From contig CAWHZU010000036.1 of the NCBI GenBank assembly GCA_963833885.1, positions 310,001-374,000 of the forward strand: a stretch of 64,000 nucleotides of DNA, given 5' to 3'. Shown here in pieces: positions 17,825-26,784 of the stretch. The notes beneath the pieces were generated by a model. It made no database searches. It saw only the letters and a list, made by a program, of their open reading frames with translations, and was not told the origin of the DNA. A program made the position numbers and the translations under genes. Numbering within the stretch: the first letter of the stretch is position 1; the number at the start of each line of letters is the position of its first letter. Origin of the DNA: JASHPR01 sp963833885. Lineage in GTDB: Bacteria > Actinomycetota > Actinomycetes > Streptosporangiales > Streptosporangiaceae.

Positions 17825-20590
17825 GTGATCGTGGCTACGGGAGCGGAGCCCGCGGCCGAATTGGTCGGGCGGTCGGCCGAGACGGAGCGCATCGATGCGA
17901 TCTTCAACCGTCTTGGGCGCGGTGGCGATGCACTGCTCATCCGTGGCGACCCGGGAATAGGTAAGTCAGCGCTGTTGCGTCACGCACGGTTGCGCGCCGA
18001 TGCCGCGGGGATTCGATCGCTGTTGACCACGGGTGTCGAGTCGGAAGCCGAGCTTGCGTTTGCCGGGTTGCATCAGCTGCTTCAACCGATCCTCGGGATC
18101 AGAGAGATGTTGCCCGATCGGCCCCGGCGCGTGCTCGAGGCGGCGTTCTGCATCGCCGGCGACCTTGAGCCCGACCTGTTCCGGGTGGCGCTGGCGGCGC
18201 ATCAGCTGGTCTGCGAAGCGGCGGAGTCCGGTCCGCTGATCCTGATTGTGGATGATGCGCACTGGCTCGATCAGTCCTCCCTGGGAGCCTTGGCTTTCAT
18301 TGCCCGACGGCTGGAGCTGGAACCAGTGGCATTCCTGGCTGCGGCTCGATCTGGGTATGCAACGAGACTGGCGGAGGGTGGGCTGCCCACGATTGAGCTG
18401 GGGCGGCTGAGCGCCGAGGCAGCGGCCAACCTGCTGGATCGCGGAGCGCCGGGGCTCCATCCGGTCGTCCGGGCCCGGGTCCTCGCAGCGGCCGCCGGGA
18501 ACCCGCTGGCGCTGGTCGAACTGGCGCGTTCGCTGCCACCGGAAGCGGGCATTCACGAGCAGCTGTCGTTCCCGGCCCTGCCTTTGACGGTGCGGCTCGA
18601 GCGGGCGTTCACCGCGCGGCTCGACGAGTTGCCCGCGCACACGCGCGCCTGCTTGCTGGCCGCGGCGCTGGACGGGCGGGCTTCGCTCGATGAGGTCGTC
18701 CGCTGCGCTGCGGCGGTCGCGGGAAACGTCGTTTCGGTTTCGGCGGTCGACCCGGCGGTCGAGGTTGGCTTGGTCGAGATTGATGCTCAGGAGCTGCGCT
18801 TCCGTCATCCGCTCATCCGATCGGCGCTGCGGCAGAAGGCAACCGTGGCGCAAAGAATCGCGACGTATGCAGCTCTGGCCGAGGTCGTTGTTGATCCAGA
18901 GCGCAAGTTGTGGCATCGGGCGATGGCCGCGGTCGGGTGTGACGAGGACCTTGCGGCTGACCTCGAGGATTACGCCGAGGCAGCGCGGCGGCGCGGGGCT
19001 ATGACGGTTGCGGCCCCGGCGCTTGAGCGGGCGGCGGCGCTGACGGCGGAGCCGCGAAGGAAAGGCAAGCGCCTGGTGCGGGCGGCTGAAGTGGCCGACG
19101 AACTTGGGCTTGCGGATGTCGCCCGCCGTTTGCTGCAGCAGGCCGACTCGCTAGAACTCGAACCGCTGGAGACGGCACGCCTCGCCTGGCTGAGGCAGAT
19201 GATCAACGGCGACGTTTGGTTCGAGAAAGGGGCCGCGAGGCTCTTCGTCAGCATCGCCGGCCAGATGCTCTCGGGCGGTGACGCGGACATGGCGCTGCGC
19301 TCGCTCGTGCCGATCGCTCATCGCTGCTGGTGGACGCGTACTCAGAACCGAACTCGGCGCTATCTCGTAGACACCGCGCAGGGCATGGGCGCCGCTGACG
19401 ACGATCCCCGCCTGCTGGCGGTGATGGCGATGGCTCACCCCGAGGTGACCGGTCCCTCGGTCCTCGAGCGTATCTCGGGGATCGAGCCGCAGGAGCTTGC
19501 CGATCCCCTTGGCGCGATGTACGTCGGCATCGCGGCAGAGAAGGCCGGAGATTTCGCGCTGGGGGCACGGCTCCTTGGCCGGGCGGTCAATCGTCTCCGG
19601 GAGCAGGGCAGGCTGGGGATGCTCACCCAGGCCCTCGTTCACTATGCCTGGGCAGCCACTTATTCGGGCGACTGGGGTGCGGCAGCCGCGGCCGCCGCGG
19701 AGGCGGCCAGGCTGGCCGCTGACACCCGCCAGCCGCAGTTCGGGGTCACGAGTCAGCTGCTGTCCGCAGTCGTTGAAGGCCTGCGGGGGCGCGACGCTCA
19801 CCTTGACGAGGTGCTCGCCTCGCCGGAGCAGATGCTCGTGGCCACTGACAGCGGGCCCATGCTCGCGCCGGCGCACATGGCGCGGGCCGCGAGCGCACTC
19901 GGCGACGGACGCCACGACGATGCCTTCCGCCAGCTATGGCCGATTTTCGACGAATCCGCGCCCGCATTCCATCGCTTCATGCGCTGGCCGGTGGTGCTTG
20001 ACCTGGTCGAAGCGGGCGTGAACAGCGGAAACTCCGGCCGGTTGACCGGAGTTCTGCTGGATTTGGAGGAGGTCGCCAGACGCGCGCAGCCGCCGATCTT
20101 GGTCGCCGGATTGACGAGCGCGAGGCCGCTATTGGCCGACGACCGCGAAGCGGAGGCGTTGTTCGCCGTGGCGCTGGGACAAGACGCAAGCGGGCATCTG
20201 TTCCTGCGCGCGCGGACGCTCTTTTCCTTCGGTCGGTGGCTGCGCCGCCGGCGCCGTAGCGCCGAGGCGCGTCAGCCCCTCCGGGACGCCGTCGCGCTTT
20301 TCGACGCGCTGGGGGCGACGCGCTGGAGCGAGCGGGCACGACACGAGTTGCGGGCGACGGGCGAACGGATCGGACGGCGGGTTCCTGACGCCCGAGACCG
20401 CCTCACCGCCCAGGAGCTGCAGATCGCCCAGCTCGCCGCTCAGGGCTTGACCAACCGCGAGATCGGAGAGCGGCTCTTCCTCTCGCACCGCACTATCGGC
20501 GGCCACCTGTACCGGATCTTCCCGAAGCTTGAGATCGCCGGGCGCGCACAGCTGCGGGACGCTCTCCGGCACGCCACTGGCGAACCCTGA
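17825..20590 (+). CDS. LuxR-family ATPase regulator (LAL type)
   Basis: 921-residue regulator from GTG 17825. Walker A GDPGIGKSALL lies near residues 42-52 and Walker B LILIVDDAHWLD near 140-150, forming an AAA/STAND ATPase; a long helical-repeat middle follows; the last ~65 residues are a LuxR helix-turn-helix (LTAQELQIAQLAAQGLTNREIGERLFLS). Family logic is MalT-like: ligand or partner binding drives ATP-dependent oligomerisation and activation of nearby promoters. An open frame extends to 17738 inside the acetamidase gene, but those residues are not family-like. Likely targets are the adjoining catabolic genes. IFPKLEIAG replaces the usual xKLGIxSR near the end, a small deviation. Confidence 0.92.
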   Translation: MIVATGAEPAAELVGRSAETERIDAIFNRLGRGGDALLIRGDPGIGKSALLRHARLRADAAGIRSLLTTGVESEAELAFAGLHQLLQPILGIREMLPDRPRRVLEAAFCIAGDLEPDLFRVALAAHQLVCEAAESGPLILIVDDAHWLDQSSLGALAFIARRLELEPVAFLAAARSGYATRLAEGGLPTIELGRLSAEAAANLLDRGAPGLHPVVRARVLAAAAGNPLALVELARSLPPEAGIHEQLSFPALPLTVRLERAFTARLDELPAHTRACLLAAALDGRASLDEVVRCAAAVAGNVVSVSAVDPAVEVGLVEIDAQELRFRHPLIRSALRQKATVAQRIATYAALAEVVVDPERKLWHRAMAAVGCDEDLAADLEDYAEAARRRGAMTVAAPALERAAALTAEPRRKGKRLVRAAEVADELGLADVARRLLQQADSLELEPLETARLAWLRQMINGDVWFEKGAARLFVSIAGQMLSGGDADMALRSLVPIAHRCWWTRTQNRTRRYLVDTAQGMGAADDDPRLLAVMAMAHPEVTGPSVLERISGIEPQELADPLGAMYVGIAAEKAGDFALGARLLGRAVNRLREQGRLGMLTQALVHYAWAATYSGDWGAAAAAAAEAARLAADTRQPQFGVTSQLLSAVVEGLRGRDAHLDEVLASPEQMLVATDSGPMLAPAHMARAASALGDGRHDDAFRQLWPIFDESAPAFHRFMRWPVVLDLVEAGVNSGNSGRLTGVLLDLEEVARRAQPPILVAGLTSARPLLADDREAEALFAVALGQDASGHLFLRARTLFSFGRWLRRRRRSAEARQPLRDAVALFDALGATRWSERARHELRATGERIGRRVPDARDRLTAQELQIAQLAAQGLTNREIGERLFLSHRTIGGHLYRIFPKLEIAGRAQLRDALRHATGEP

Positions 20591-20672
20591 GAACGAGTCA
20601 CCTGACTCAAGCGAAGCCCGGCCCGGCCCGGGCACTGTGGAGCGTGCATCGCCGCCCACCATAGGAGTCCAG

Positions 20673-21374
20673 ATGAGCGAGCTGCCGAACATAATCCTCG
20701 TGCACGGCGCCTGGGCCGACGGATCCTGCTGGAGCGACGTCATCAAGGCCCTCCAGTCAGACGGCTACCAGGTCACGGCTCCCCAATTCCCCGAGACCTC
20801 CCTCGCTGCCGATGTCGCACGGCTGCGGCAGGTCCTGGGCCGGCAGGACGGCCCGACGATTCTTGTGGGCCATTCCTACGGTGGGCAGATCATCACGGCC
20901 CTCGGCGCTGATGAACCGAAGGTCGCCGGGCTCGTGTACATCGCCGCGTTCGCGCTCCAGCAGGGGGAGTCGTTGGGCGCGCTCCTCGGCGCGGGACCAC
21001 CGCAACCCGCGCTGGCCCACCTGATCGTCGATGATCAGGGGTTCGGATGGGTGCCCGAGGCGGACTTCGTCGGCCATTTCGCCGCCGACGTCGAACCGGC
21101 GAAAGCTCGCGTCCTGTTCGCGGTACAGCAGGCCCTTTCGATGAGCACGTTCGAGGACGTCATGGGTGAGCCCGCGTGGAAGTCGCGACCGTCGTGGTAC
21201 CTGGTCGCGACCGGTGACCAGGCCATACCGCCGGACGCCGAGCGGATGTTCGCCAGCCGGATGGGCGCGACAACGATCGAGGTGGCGTCGGGCCATCTCG
21301 CAATGGTCTCCAATCCGCAAGCTGTCACAAATCTGATCAAGGAAGCCGCAGCCGCCAGCGCCACCGCCAGATAA
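20673..21374 (+). CDS. Alpha/beta-fold hydrolase
   Basis: 233 residues from ATG 20673, with AGGAG eight bases upstream. The oxyanion-hole HGAWADGSCW, nucleophile elbow VGHSYGG (Ser about 75) and catalytic His in ASGHLAMVSNP near the C terminus mark an EstC/salicylate-esterase-like alpha/beta hydrolase. No signal peptide. The same arrangement, alpha/beta hydrolase followed by a tautomerase-like gene 16 bases later, suggests one transcript. The substrate is unknown: an ester or a C-C bond of an aromatic intermediate are both possible. Confidence 0.9.
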   Translation: MSELPNIILVHGAWADGSCWSDVIKALQSDGYQVTAPQFPETSLAADVARLRQVLGRQDGPTILVGHSYGGQIITALGADEPKVAGLVYIAAFALQQGESLGALLGAGPPQPALAHLIVDDQGFGWVPEADFVGHFAADVEPAKARVLFAVQQALSMSTFEDVMGEPAWKSRPSWYLVATGDQAIPPDAERMFASRMGATTIEVASGHLAMVSNPQAVTNLIKEAAAASATAR

Positions 21375-21390
21375 CAGGAAGGGCTACACA

Positions 21391-21843
21391 ATGCCGATGA
21401 TCGACGTTTACGCTGCCGCCGGCACCTTCGCCGACCAGCACAAGCTGGCAGCGGACCTGGCCGGCACCTTGATGCGCATCGAGCAGGTACCCGACATCCC
21501 CATGTTCCGCAAGAACACCGCCGCGTTCATCCATGAGCTGCGCGCCGACTCGTTGTCCAACGTGGACGGCGACAGCACCTATGTCCGGGTTCAGGTCCTC
21601 ACCAACGCGGGCGCGCTCGACCGCGACAAGCAACTCGCCGTCGTCCGGCAGTTCACCGACCTCATCGCCGGGGCCGCCGACGACCCAGCCCTGACCGACC
21701 GGACCTGGGTACTGCTCACCGAGGCACCCGACGGCGGATGGGGCCTGGCCGGTCACGCCAACACCAACGCCGAACTCGTCGCAGCCGCCCGCGCCCAGAT
21801 CGCCCAGCTCTCCGCCGCGCAACCCCGGGACAGCACCGGCTAG
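21391..21843 (+). CDS. Tautomerase-superfamily-like protein
   Basis: 150-residue protein starting MPMIDVYAAAGTFAD, so Pro2 would be the N-terminal catalytic base after Met removal, as in 4-oxalocrotonate tautomerases. The middle holds ADSLSNVDGDSTYVRVQVL and RTWVLLTEAPDGGWGLAGHA, the pattern of the longer actinobacterial tautomerase-like proteins. It sits directly after the alpha/beta hydrolase gene with an AGGAAGG ribosome site, and before an uncharacterised protein, probably in one operon. Activity has not been shown for this subgroup to my knowledge, so the reaction is inferred. Confidence 0.8.
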   Translation: MPMIDVYAAAGTFADQHKLAADLAGTLMRIEQVPDIPMFRKNTAAFIHELRADSLSNVDGDSTYVRVQVLTNAGALDRDKQLAVVRQFTDLIAGAADDPALTDRTWVLLTEAPDGGWGLAGHANTNAELVAAARAQIAQLSAAQPRDSTG

Positions 21844-21926
21844 ACATCAGGACATCCGCGGCGTCTCATCGCCACACCGGCAATTCGTTGGACTACCAGC
21901 CGCGAAAAAGGAGCCTGGAGGACGTT

Positions 21927-22490
21927 ATGAACGCCGACACAAACTCCCAGATCATGGCCGAAGGCATCAAGCAGGAGAAGATCAGGCGCGCCATGCTCGC
22001 AGGCCCGTCCTGTGTCACCAGCGAAGCGACCGTCGCGGAGCTGGGGACGGACGGCAGCATGACCGTCCTTCGTCCCGGCACCAACGAGTGGATCTGTATC
22101 CCCGGCGACCAAAACATCGTCGGCGCGGCGGACATGTGCGCGGATCCGATGGGCATGGTGTGGATGAAGGACCTGATGGCCCGGAAGCCGGCGCCGACCA
22201 ACTCCTCGCCTGGATTGATCTACATGCTCAACGGCGCCACCCAGCACAGCTTCACCGATCCGTTCGACCAGACCAGTCCCGCCATCCCCATCGGCCCGCA
22301 CTGGATGCTCATCTGGCCGTTCAACGCGAAGGCGGCCGGGATCGGCACCGTCATGCGGGACGGCGGCACCATGGTCATGTTCGCCGGCACGCCGTACGCC
22401 CACTTGCACATCTGCGGTTCACCCTGGGACGGGAACGAATACCAGCCCGGTGACCGCGGTGCATGGACCATGACCTATTCCGCGCCTTAG
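21927..22490 (+). CDS. Conserved protein of unknown function
   Basis: 187 residues from ATG 21927, with GGAGG ten bases upstream. It contains the pattern SEATVAELGTDGSMTVLRPGTNEWICIPGDQ, then DPMGMVWMKDLMA and GLIYMLNGATQHSFTDPFDQ, ending AHLHICGSPWDG. This matches a widespread family of small soluble proteins with no assigned role that I recall only as hypothetical. It is the third gene of the alpha/beta hydrolase-tautomerase group and ends two bases from the convergent LysR gene. No signal peptide or membrane segment. Confidence 0.75.
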   Translation: MNADTNSQIMAEGIKQEKIRRAMLAGPSCVTSEATVAELGTDGSMTVLRPGTNEWICIPGDQNIVGAADMCADPMGMVWMKDLMARKPAPTNSSPGLIYMLNGATQHSFTDPFDQTSPAIPIGPHWMLIWPFNAKAAGIGTVMRDGGTMVMFAGTPYAHLHICGSPWDGNEYQPGDRGAWTMTYSAP

Positions 22491-22492
22491 CC

Positions 22493-23389
22493 CTACCGGC
22501 TGCCCGGTTCGGCCGGGCTGGCGACGGGCGGGTGATCCGCGGCGATGGCGGCGAAATCCTGTATCAGCCGGCTGCGCCGGGTGGCGTCCCAGGCCAGGCA
22601 CACCTGGTTGGGCGGGATGTCGCCGACGTGGCTGTGGGCGACGCCGGGGCGGGTGTAGAAGACCGCGGTGGACAGCGGCAGCAAGACGACGCCGTGACCG
22701 GCGGCCACGTGCTCGAGTTTCTCCTCGACTGTGCGGAAGACGGGCGCGCTGCGGCGTGCCCGGGTCCGCATTTCGGCGGCGATGTCACGCCATTCGGGCA
22801 CGGCGTCGGGATCTTGGAGCAGATGCTCATCGGCGAGGTCGGCGATGCTGATCGTGTCTTTACCGGCCAGCCGGTGGCCCGCGGGGAACACCGCCACTCG
22901 CGGTTCGGCCAGCAGCGCCTGGATCTGCAGGCCGCTCTGGTCGACGGGCAGGCGAATGTAGCTGACGTCGGCCCGTCCGTCATGCAGGACAGCGGTCTGG
23001 TCGTCCCAGCTGGTACGCAGCACATTCACGGTCAGCTGCGGGTGGCAGCCGGCCAGAGCGCGGACGGCCTCCGTCACAATGAGGCCAGGCATGAACCCGA
23101 TCGTGAAGGGGTCCGGGACGCGAGCCGCGCGTGTAACCCGCCGGCGCAGCGCGTCCGCACTGGCCAGCAGCGGCCCGGCGTCGGCGAGCAGCTGCCGGCC
23201 CGCCGGGGTCAGCTCGGTCGTCCGCCTGTCGCGCACGAACAGCTGCGCTTTCAGCTCATCTTCCAGCGCCCTGATCTGGCGGGACAGCACCGGCTGCGCG
23301 ATGTGCAGGTCCGCGGCGGCCCGGCCGAAGTGCAGCTGCTCCGCGACGGCGACGAAATAGCGCAGCTTGCGCAGGTCGACGTCAGCCAT
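22493..23389 (-). CDS. LysR-family transcriptional regulator
   Basis: 298-residue LysR regulator from ATG 23389 with GGGAGGAG upstream. The winged helix-turn-helix is at residues 1-65 (DLRKLRYFVAVAEQLHFGRAAADLHIAQPVLSRQIRALE), followed by the periplasmic-binding-type effector domain. Divergent transcription from the amidohydrolase gene with an ATACC-N5-GGTAT box between them indicates that it controls that gene and itself. The inducer is unknown; the target suggests a ring-opened or imidazole/triazine-like compound, which is only inference. An upstream extension to 23494 is open but not conserved. Confidence 0.93.
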   Translation of the reverse strand: MADVDLRKLRYFVAVAEQLHFGRAAADLHIAQPVLSRQIRALEDELKAQLFVRDRRTTELTPAGRQLLADAGPLLASADALRRRVTRAARVPDPFTIGFMPGLIVTEAVRALAGCHPQLTVNVLRTSWDDQTAVLHDGRADVSYIRLPVDQSGLQIQALLAEPRVAVFPAGHRLAGKDTISIADLADEHLLQDPDAVPEWRDIAAEMRTRARRSAPVFRTVEEKLEHVAAGHGVVLLPLSTAVFYTRPGVAHSHVGDIPPNQVCLAWDATRRSRLIQDFAAIAADHPPVASPAEPGSR

Positions 23390-23407
23390 GGACTCCTCCC
23401 ATCCCTG

Positions 23408-23422
23408 ATACCTCCACGGTAT
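23408..23422. promoter_or_regulatory. LysR-type box
   Basis: ATACC-N5-GGTAT is a perfect inverted repeat with the T-N11-A spacing usual for LysR sites (T23409, A23421). It lies 19 bases before the LysR start and about 140 bases before the amidohydrolase start. Confidence 0.6.
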
Positions 23423-23560
23423 GACAGGCGCGTCAACAGGTCTTGGACGGGAGGCACGCCGGCACCGGAACGTGGAAGACATGAGCACCAGCACAGCAGA
23501 AGGTCAACGCGCCAGTCAGCCGCGCCGCCGTTGGCTCCTGACGTAGAGAAGGGAGAGATC

Positions 23561-24883
23561 ATGTCGAGAGAACTGCTGATAAAGGGCGGCCACGTCGTGA
23601 CCGTCGACCCGGACCTGGGCGACCTGCCCGCGGGCGATGTCCTCGTGGCAGATGGCATCATCACTGCCGTCGGCGCGGATCTAGAGCCCACGACCGCAGC
23701 CGCTGAGGTGATCGACGCGGCGGGCCGCCTCGTGATCCCCGGCATGGTGGACACTCACCGTCATGTCTGGCAGGGCGCCATCGGCGGCTACACGCCCCAG
23801 ATCACCGGGGCCGGGTACGGGCCCGCCGTGCTGACCGGCATCTCGCTGAAGCACTCCCCCGAAGACGTGTACGCAGGGACAATGTGGGGCGCCCTGCAGG
23901 CTCTTGACGCGGGCATCACCACGGTCGCCGACTGGGCGCACAACGACCAGTCCCCGGCGCACGCCGACGCGGACCTGCGGGGCCTGCGGGACTCAGGGAT
24001 CCGCGGCTACTTCCTCTACGGCGGACCCGGTCCGGCCACCGACGATCCCAACCCGCCGCACCCGGCGGACGCGCGCCGCATGCGCGATCAGTACTTCGCT
24101 TCCGGCACATACGGGCGGCTGCGGATGGGCATGGCGCTGCGCGGGCCCTGCTTCACCAGTGCCACGCGCAATGCCGAGGACTACGCGTTCGCCCGCGACC
24201 TGGCACTGCCAATCTCGGTGCACGTGGGCATGGCGGGCACCGCCGACGCGATCACAGCCCTGCAGCGCTGCAGCCTGCTCGGAGCCGACGTCAACTACGT
24301 GCACGGCAACATGCTCACCGACCGGGAGTTCGACCTCATCGCCGAAACCCAGGGCACGGTGACCATCACGCCATCTACCGACATGCTGATGCAGTTCGGC
24401 ACCTTCCCCGCTACCGGGCCAGCCCTTAGCCGGGGAATCGTCTCCGGCTTCGGCATCGACACCATCTGCAGCGCCGGCAACGACCTGTTCTCCGAGATGC
24501 GCCTGGCGCTGGCCGCGGAGCGGTCCCGGGCCAACGCGCCGGTCCTGGCCAGCGGCAAGCAGGTCCCGGCTGTGGACCTGCACCAGCGGGACATGCTGCG
24601 CCTGGCCACGGTCGACGGTGCCCGGGTGTGGCACCTCGAGAACGAGATTGGCACCCTCACGCCAGGCAAACAGGCCGATATCGCGGTCATCGACATGCGA
24701 TCCCCGCATCTCGACGGGTTCGGCGACCCGGTCGCCGTCATGGTCCTCGGAGCGGGTCCCGCCGACGTTGAGACGGTGATCGTTGGCGGCGACGTGGTCA
24801 AGCGCGACGGCAAGCTGGCTGGCGACCACGTCGGCCGCGCCCTCGAACTGATGCACGCCACCCGGGAGCACCTGCGCGGCTGA
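23561..24883 (+). CDS. Amidohydrolase-family metal-dependent hydrolase
   Basis: 440 residues from ATG 23561 with a GGGAGAG ribosome site. It belongs to the TrzA/AtzA/guanine-deaminase group: N-terminal composite domain (LLIKGGHVVTVDP, DAAGRLVIPGMVDTHRHVW with the HxH metal pair written HRH), ISVHVGMAG and NYVHGNML with further His ligands, the FGIDTICSAGNDLFSEM segment near the usual Asp ligand, and a C-terminal LTPGKQADIAVIDM. Expected reaction is hydrolytic deamination or dechlorination of a ring compound. LysR, transcribed oppositely, probably controls it. A short-chain reductase follows 124 bp on. Confidence 0.9.
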   Translation: MSRELLIKGGHVVTVDPDLGDLPAGDVLVADGIITAVGADLEPTTAAAEVIDAAGRLVIPGMVDTHRHVWQGAIGGYTPQITGAGYGPAVLTGISLKHSPEDVYAGTMWGALQALDAGITTVADWAHNDQSPAHADADLRGLRDSGIRGYFLYGGPGPATDDPNPPHPADARRMRDQYFASGTYGRLRMGMALRGPCFTSATRNAEDYAFARDLALPISVHVGMAGTADAITALQRCSLLGADVNYVHGNMLTDREFDLIAETQGTVTITPSTDMLMQFGTFPATGPALSRGIVSGFGIDTICSAGNDLFSEMRLALAAERSRANAPVLASGKQVPAVDLHQRDMLRLATVDGARVWHLENEIGTLTPGKQADIAVIDMRSPHLDGFGDPVAVMVLGAGPADVETVIVGGDVVKRDGKLAGDHVGRALELMHATREHLRG

Positions 24884-25007
24884 CCAACCGGAACCCTGGC
24901 AGGAACGAGGCTAGCGAGACGAGCGATGGTCTACTCAGGCGCCCCGCGCCCCAGCAAAGGCTCGCCAACCTGTTCGTCGTTATCTTTTTGTCTGAAGGGA
25001 GTTGCTC

Positions 25008-25775
25008 ATGTCACGCGTGCTCATCACCGGCTCCACCGAGGGCCTGGGACTGATGGCCGCCAGGCTGCTGACCGACGACGGCCACTCGGTCACGCTGCAT
25101 GCCCGCAGTGCAGCCAGAGCCGAGGACGCGCGTGCGGCCTTCCCCGCGGCCAGGGCCGTCGTCGTCGGCGACCTGTCCAGCATCGCGGGCACGCGGCAGG
25201 TCGCCGAACAGGCCAACGCGGCCGGCCCGTTCGACGCGGTCATTCACAATGCCGGGGTCGGTTACCGGGAGCCCCGGCGCATCCGCACCGATGACGGCCT
25301 GGAGCACATTTTCGCAATCAACGTGCTCGCGCCGTACCTGCTGACCGGCCTGATCGAGCGGCCTGGCCGGCTGGTCTACCTCAGCTCAGGCATGCATCGC
25401 GGCGGGGATCCCGACCTGACCGATCCGCAGTGGGAACACCGCCGCTGGAACGGCTCGCAGGCATACTCCGACAGCAAGCTGTTCGACGTCGTGCTCGCCT
25501 TCGCCGTCGCGCGGCTGTGGACCGGGGTCCTGTCGAATGCGCTCGAGCCTGGCTGGGTACCCACCAAAATGGGCGGCCCCGGCGCACCCGATGACATGTC
25601 ACTCGCCCCGGTGACCCAGGCATGGCTCGCCGTCAGCCCGGATCCGGACGCAACGGTGACGGGCGGCTATTTCTATCACCAGAAGCCCCGCACGGCACAC
25701 CCCGCCGCCCGCGATCCCAACATCCAGGACCAACTACTCAAATACTGCGCCGGACTGACCGGCGTGACCCTGTAA
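25008..25775 (+). CDS. Short-chain dehydrogenase/reductase
   Basis: 255-residue SDR. The cofactor motif TGSTEGLG is at residues 8-15, the structural HNAGVGY replaces the usual NNAG, and the catalytic set is Ser (LSSGMH), Tyr (QAYSDSKL, YxxxK with Tyr and Lys spaced by three) and the preceding region NVLAPYLLTGLI. NADP(H) is more likely than NAD(H) given the basic HARS after strand 2. ATG 25008 follows AAGGGAG; a TTG six bases upstream is a weaker option. It could reduce or oxidise a product of the neighbouring hydrolases. A perfect 15-base hairpin lies after the gene. Confidence 0.93.
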   Translation: MSRVLITGSTEGLGLMAARLLTDDGHSVTLHARSAARAEDARAAFPAARAVVVGDLSSIAGTRQVAEQANAAGPFDAVIHNAGVGYREPRRIRTDDGLEHIFAINVLAPYLLTGLIERPGRLVYLSSGMHRGGDPDLTDPQWEHRRWNGSQAYSDSKLFDVVLAFAVARLWTGVLSNALEPGWVPTKMGGPGAPDDMSLAPVTQAWLAVSPDPDATVTGGYFYHQKPRTAHPAARDPNIQDQLLKYCAGLTGVTL

Positions 25776-25815
25776 ACCCCTGAGCCAGCTCACCTCGTCA
25801 GCTGGGGGTCGCCAA

Positions 25816-25860
25816 GGGCACGGGCTCACCGGGTGGTCTGGCACTGGTGAGCCCGTGCCC
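25816..25860. terminator. Perfect 15-base-pair hairpin between convergent genes
   Basis: GGGCACGGGCTCACC (25816-25830) and GGTGAGCCCGTGCCC (25846-25860) are exact complements around a 15-base loop, between the SDR gene (+) and the cupin gene (-). A bidirectional terminator is the obvious reading. Confidence 0.8.
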
Positions 25861-25870
25861 TGCCGGTGCG

Positions 25871-26227
25871 TCAGCTTTTGGCGTAGTTGCTGGCACCCCA
25901 CCAGTCGACGACTATTACTGGCTCGTCACCGAGGACCCACGCATCGTGGCCTGAAGGCAGCGCCGTCACCTGGCCAGGAACGGCGTCGAACTGGGTGCCG
26001 TCGGCCATCTCGATCCGCAGCGTTCCGGCCACGTGGTACTGGAAGTGCGGTGCTTCACACAGGTCGGTGCCGGCGAGCGGCTTGACGTGTTCGGACCACC
26101 GCCAGCCGGGCTGCAGGATCAGCCGCCCGATTTCGCTGCCGCCGATGTGCAGCAGTTCCACTTCGCCGTTAGTGAACGTGCGGACTTCATCAGCCTTGGC
26201 GAAGTCCTTGTGCTCTGCTGTGGACAT
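25871..26227 (-). CDS. Cupin-domain protein
   Basis: 118-residue single-domain cupin. The conserved cupin blocks are visible: GWRWSEHVKPL...CEAPHFQYHVAGTLRIEM (motif 1 with His residues and a Glu-poor loop) and DAVPGQVTALPSGHDAWVLGDEP (motif 2). Such proteins bind a metal in a small barrel and act as isomerases, dioxygenases or sensors; the sequence does not say which. It lies 53 bp downstream of a SnoaL-like gene on the same strand, probably cotranscribed, and they face the SDR gene across a hairpin. Confidence 0.85.
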   Translation of the reverse strand: MSTAEHKDFAKADEVRTFTNGEVELLHIGGSEIGRLILQPGWRWSEHVKPLAGTDLCEAPHFQYHVAGTLRIEMADGTQFDAVPGQVTALPSGHDAWVLGDEPVIVVDWWGASNYAKS

Positions 26228-26280
26228 GATCTTTCTCCCTGCTCCTGATGTCGGACTGGTAGTGCCGGGCCCTGGGACGG

Positions 26281-26658
26281 TTACTCGTCCCAGGCCTGGA
26301 CGCCGGACTGGCGGGTGATCAGGCCGTCCTTCAGGTCAAGCACGGCGATGCACAGGACCTGCGCGCCGCTCGGGTAACGGCAGGCCTGCACGAAGGCCAC
26401 ATTGTTCCCGCTGACCACCAGACGCCTGATCTTGTGCGTCATGTCCCGGCCGCACACGTCGGCGAAGTACTCGCCGATCGCGCTCCGGCCGCGGATAACC
26501 TTCGGGTTGCTGGGCTGGTCGTTGTGGTCCACGACCTGCAGCTCGGCGTCCTCGGCATACAGGCCGAGCAGTGTGGTGGCGTCGCGTTCCTCGATGCCGC
26601 GGCGCAGCGCCTCGGGATCAAACGACTGGCCGGTCCTGGTGATCTCGCCGGTGCTCAT
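26281..26658 (-). CDS. SnoaL-like / nuclear transport factor 2 family protein
   Basis: 125 residues from ATG 26658 preceded by GGGAGG. The cone-shaped NTF2-like fold is indicated by ALRRGIEERDATTLLGLYAEDAELQVVD, then IRGRSAIGEYFADVC and GNNVAFVQACRYPSGAQVLCIAVLDL. This group includes ketosteroid isomerases, SnoaL cyclases and many stress or binding proteins. No catalytic set is firmly identified. First gene of the pair with the cupin; the giant BTAD regulator starts 127 bp away on the other strand, a probable controller of this pair. Confidence 0.85.
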   Translation of the reverse strand: MSTGEITRTGQSFDPEALRRGIEERDATTLLGLYAEDAELQVVDHNDQPSNPKVIRGRSAIGEYFADVCGRDMTHKIRRLVVSGNNVAFVQACRYPSGAQVLCIAVLDLKDGLITRQSGVQAWDE

Positions 26659-26784
26659 CTGGTGCCTCCCTGATCGTCGTGCTCTTCGAACTCCGAGCAC
26701 GACGATTCCCTGGCACCGTCAACGGACCGTCAAAGCCCAGGCAGGAGCACTTAAGGCAGGCCAGGAACTGCCCTGACCAGGGGC

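Noticed and set aside
22463..23560. Plus-strand extension of the amidohydrolase to 22463
   Set aside because: The extension is antisense to the LysR gene, and ATG 23561 with its ribosome site gives the normal N terminus.
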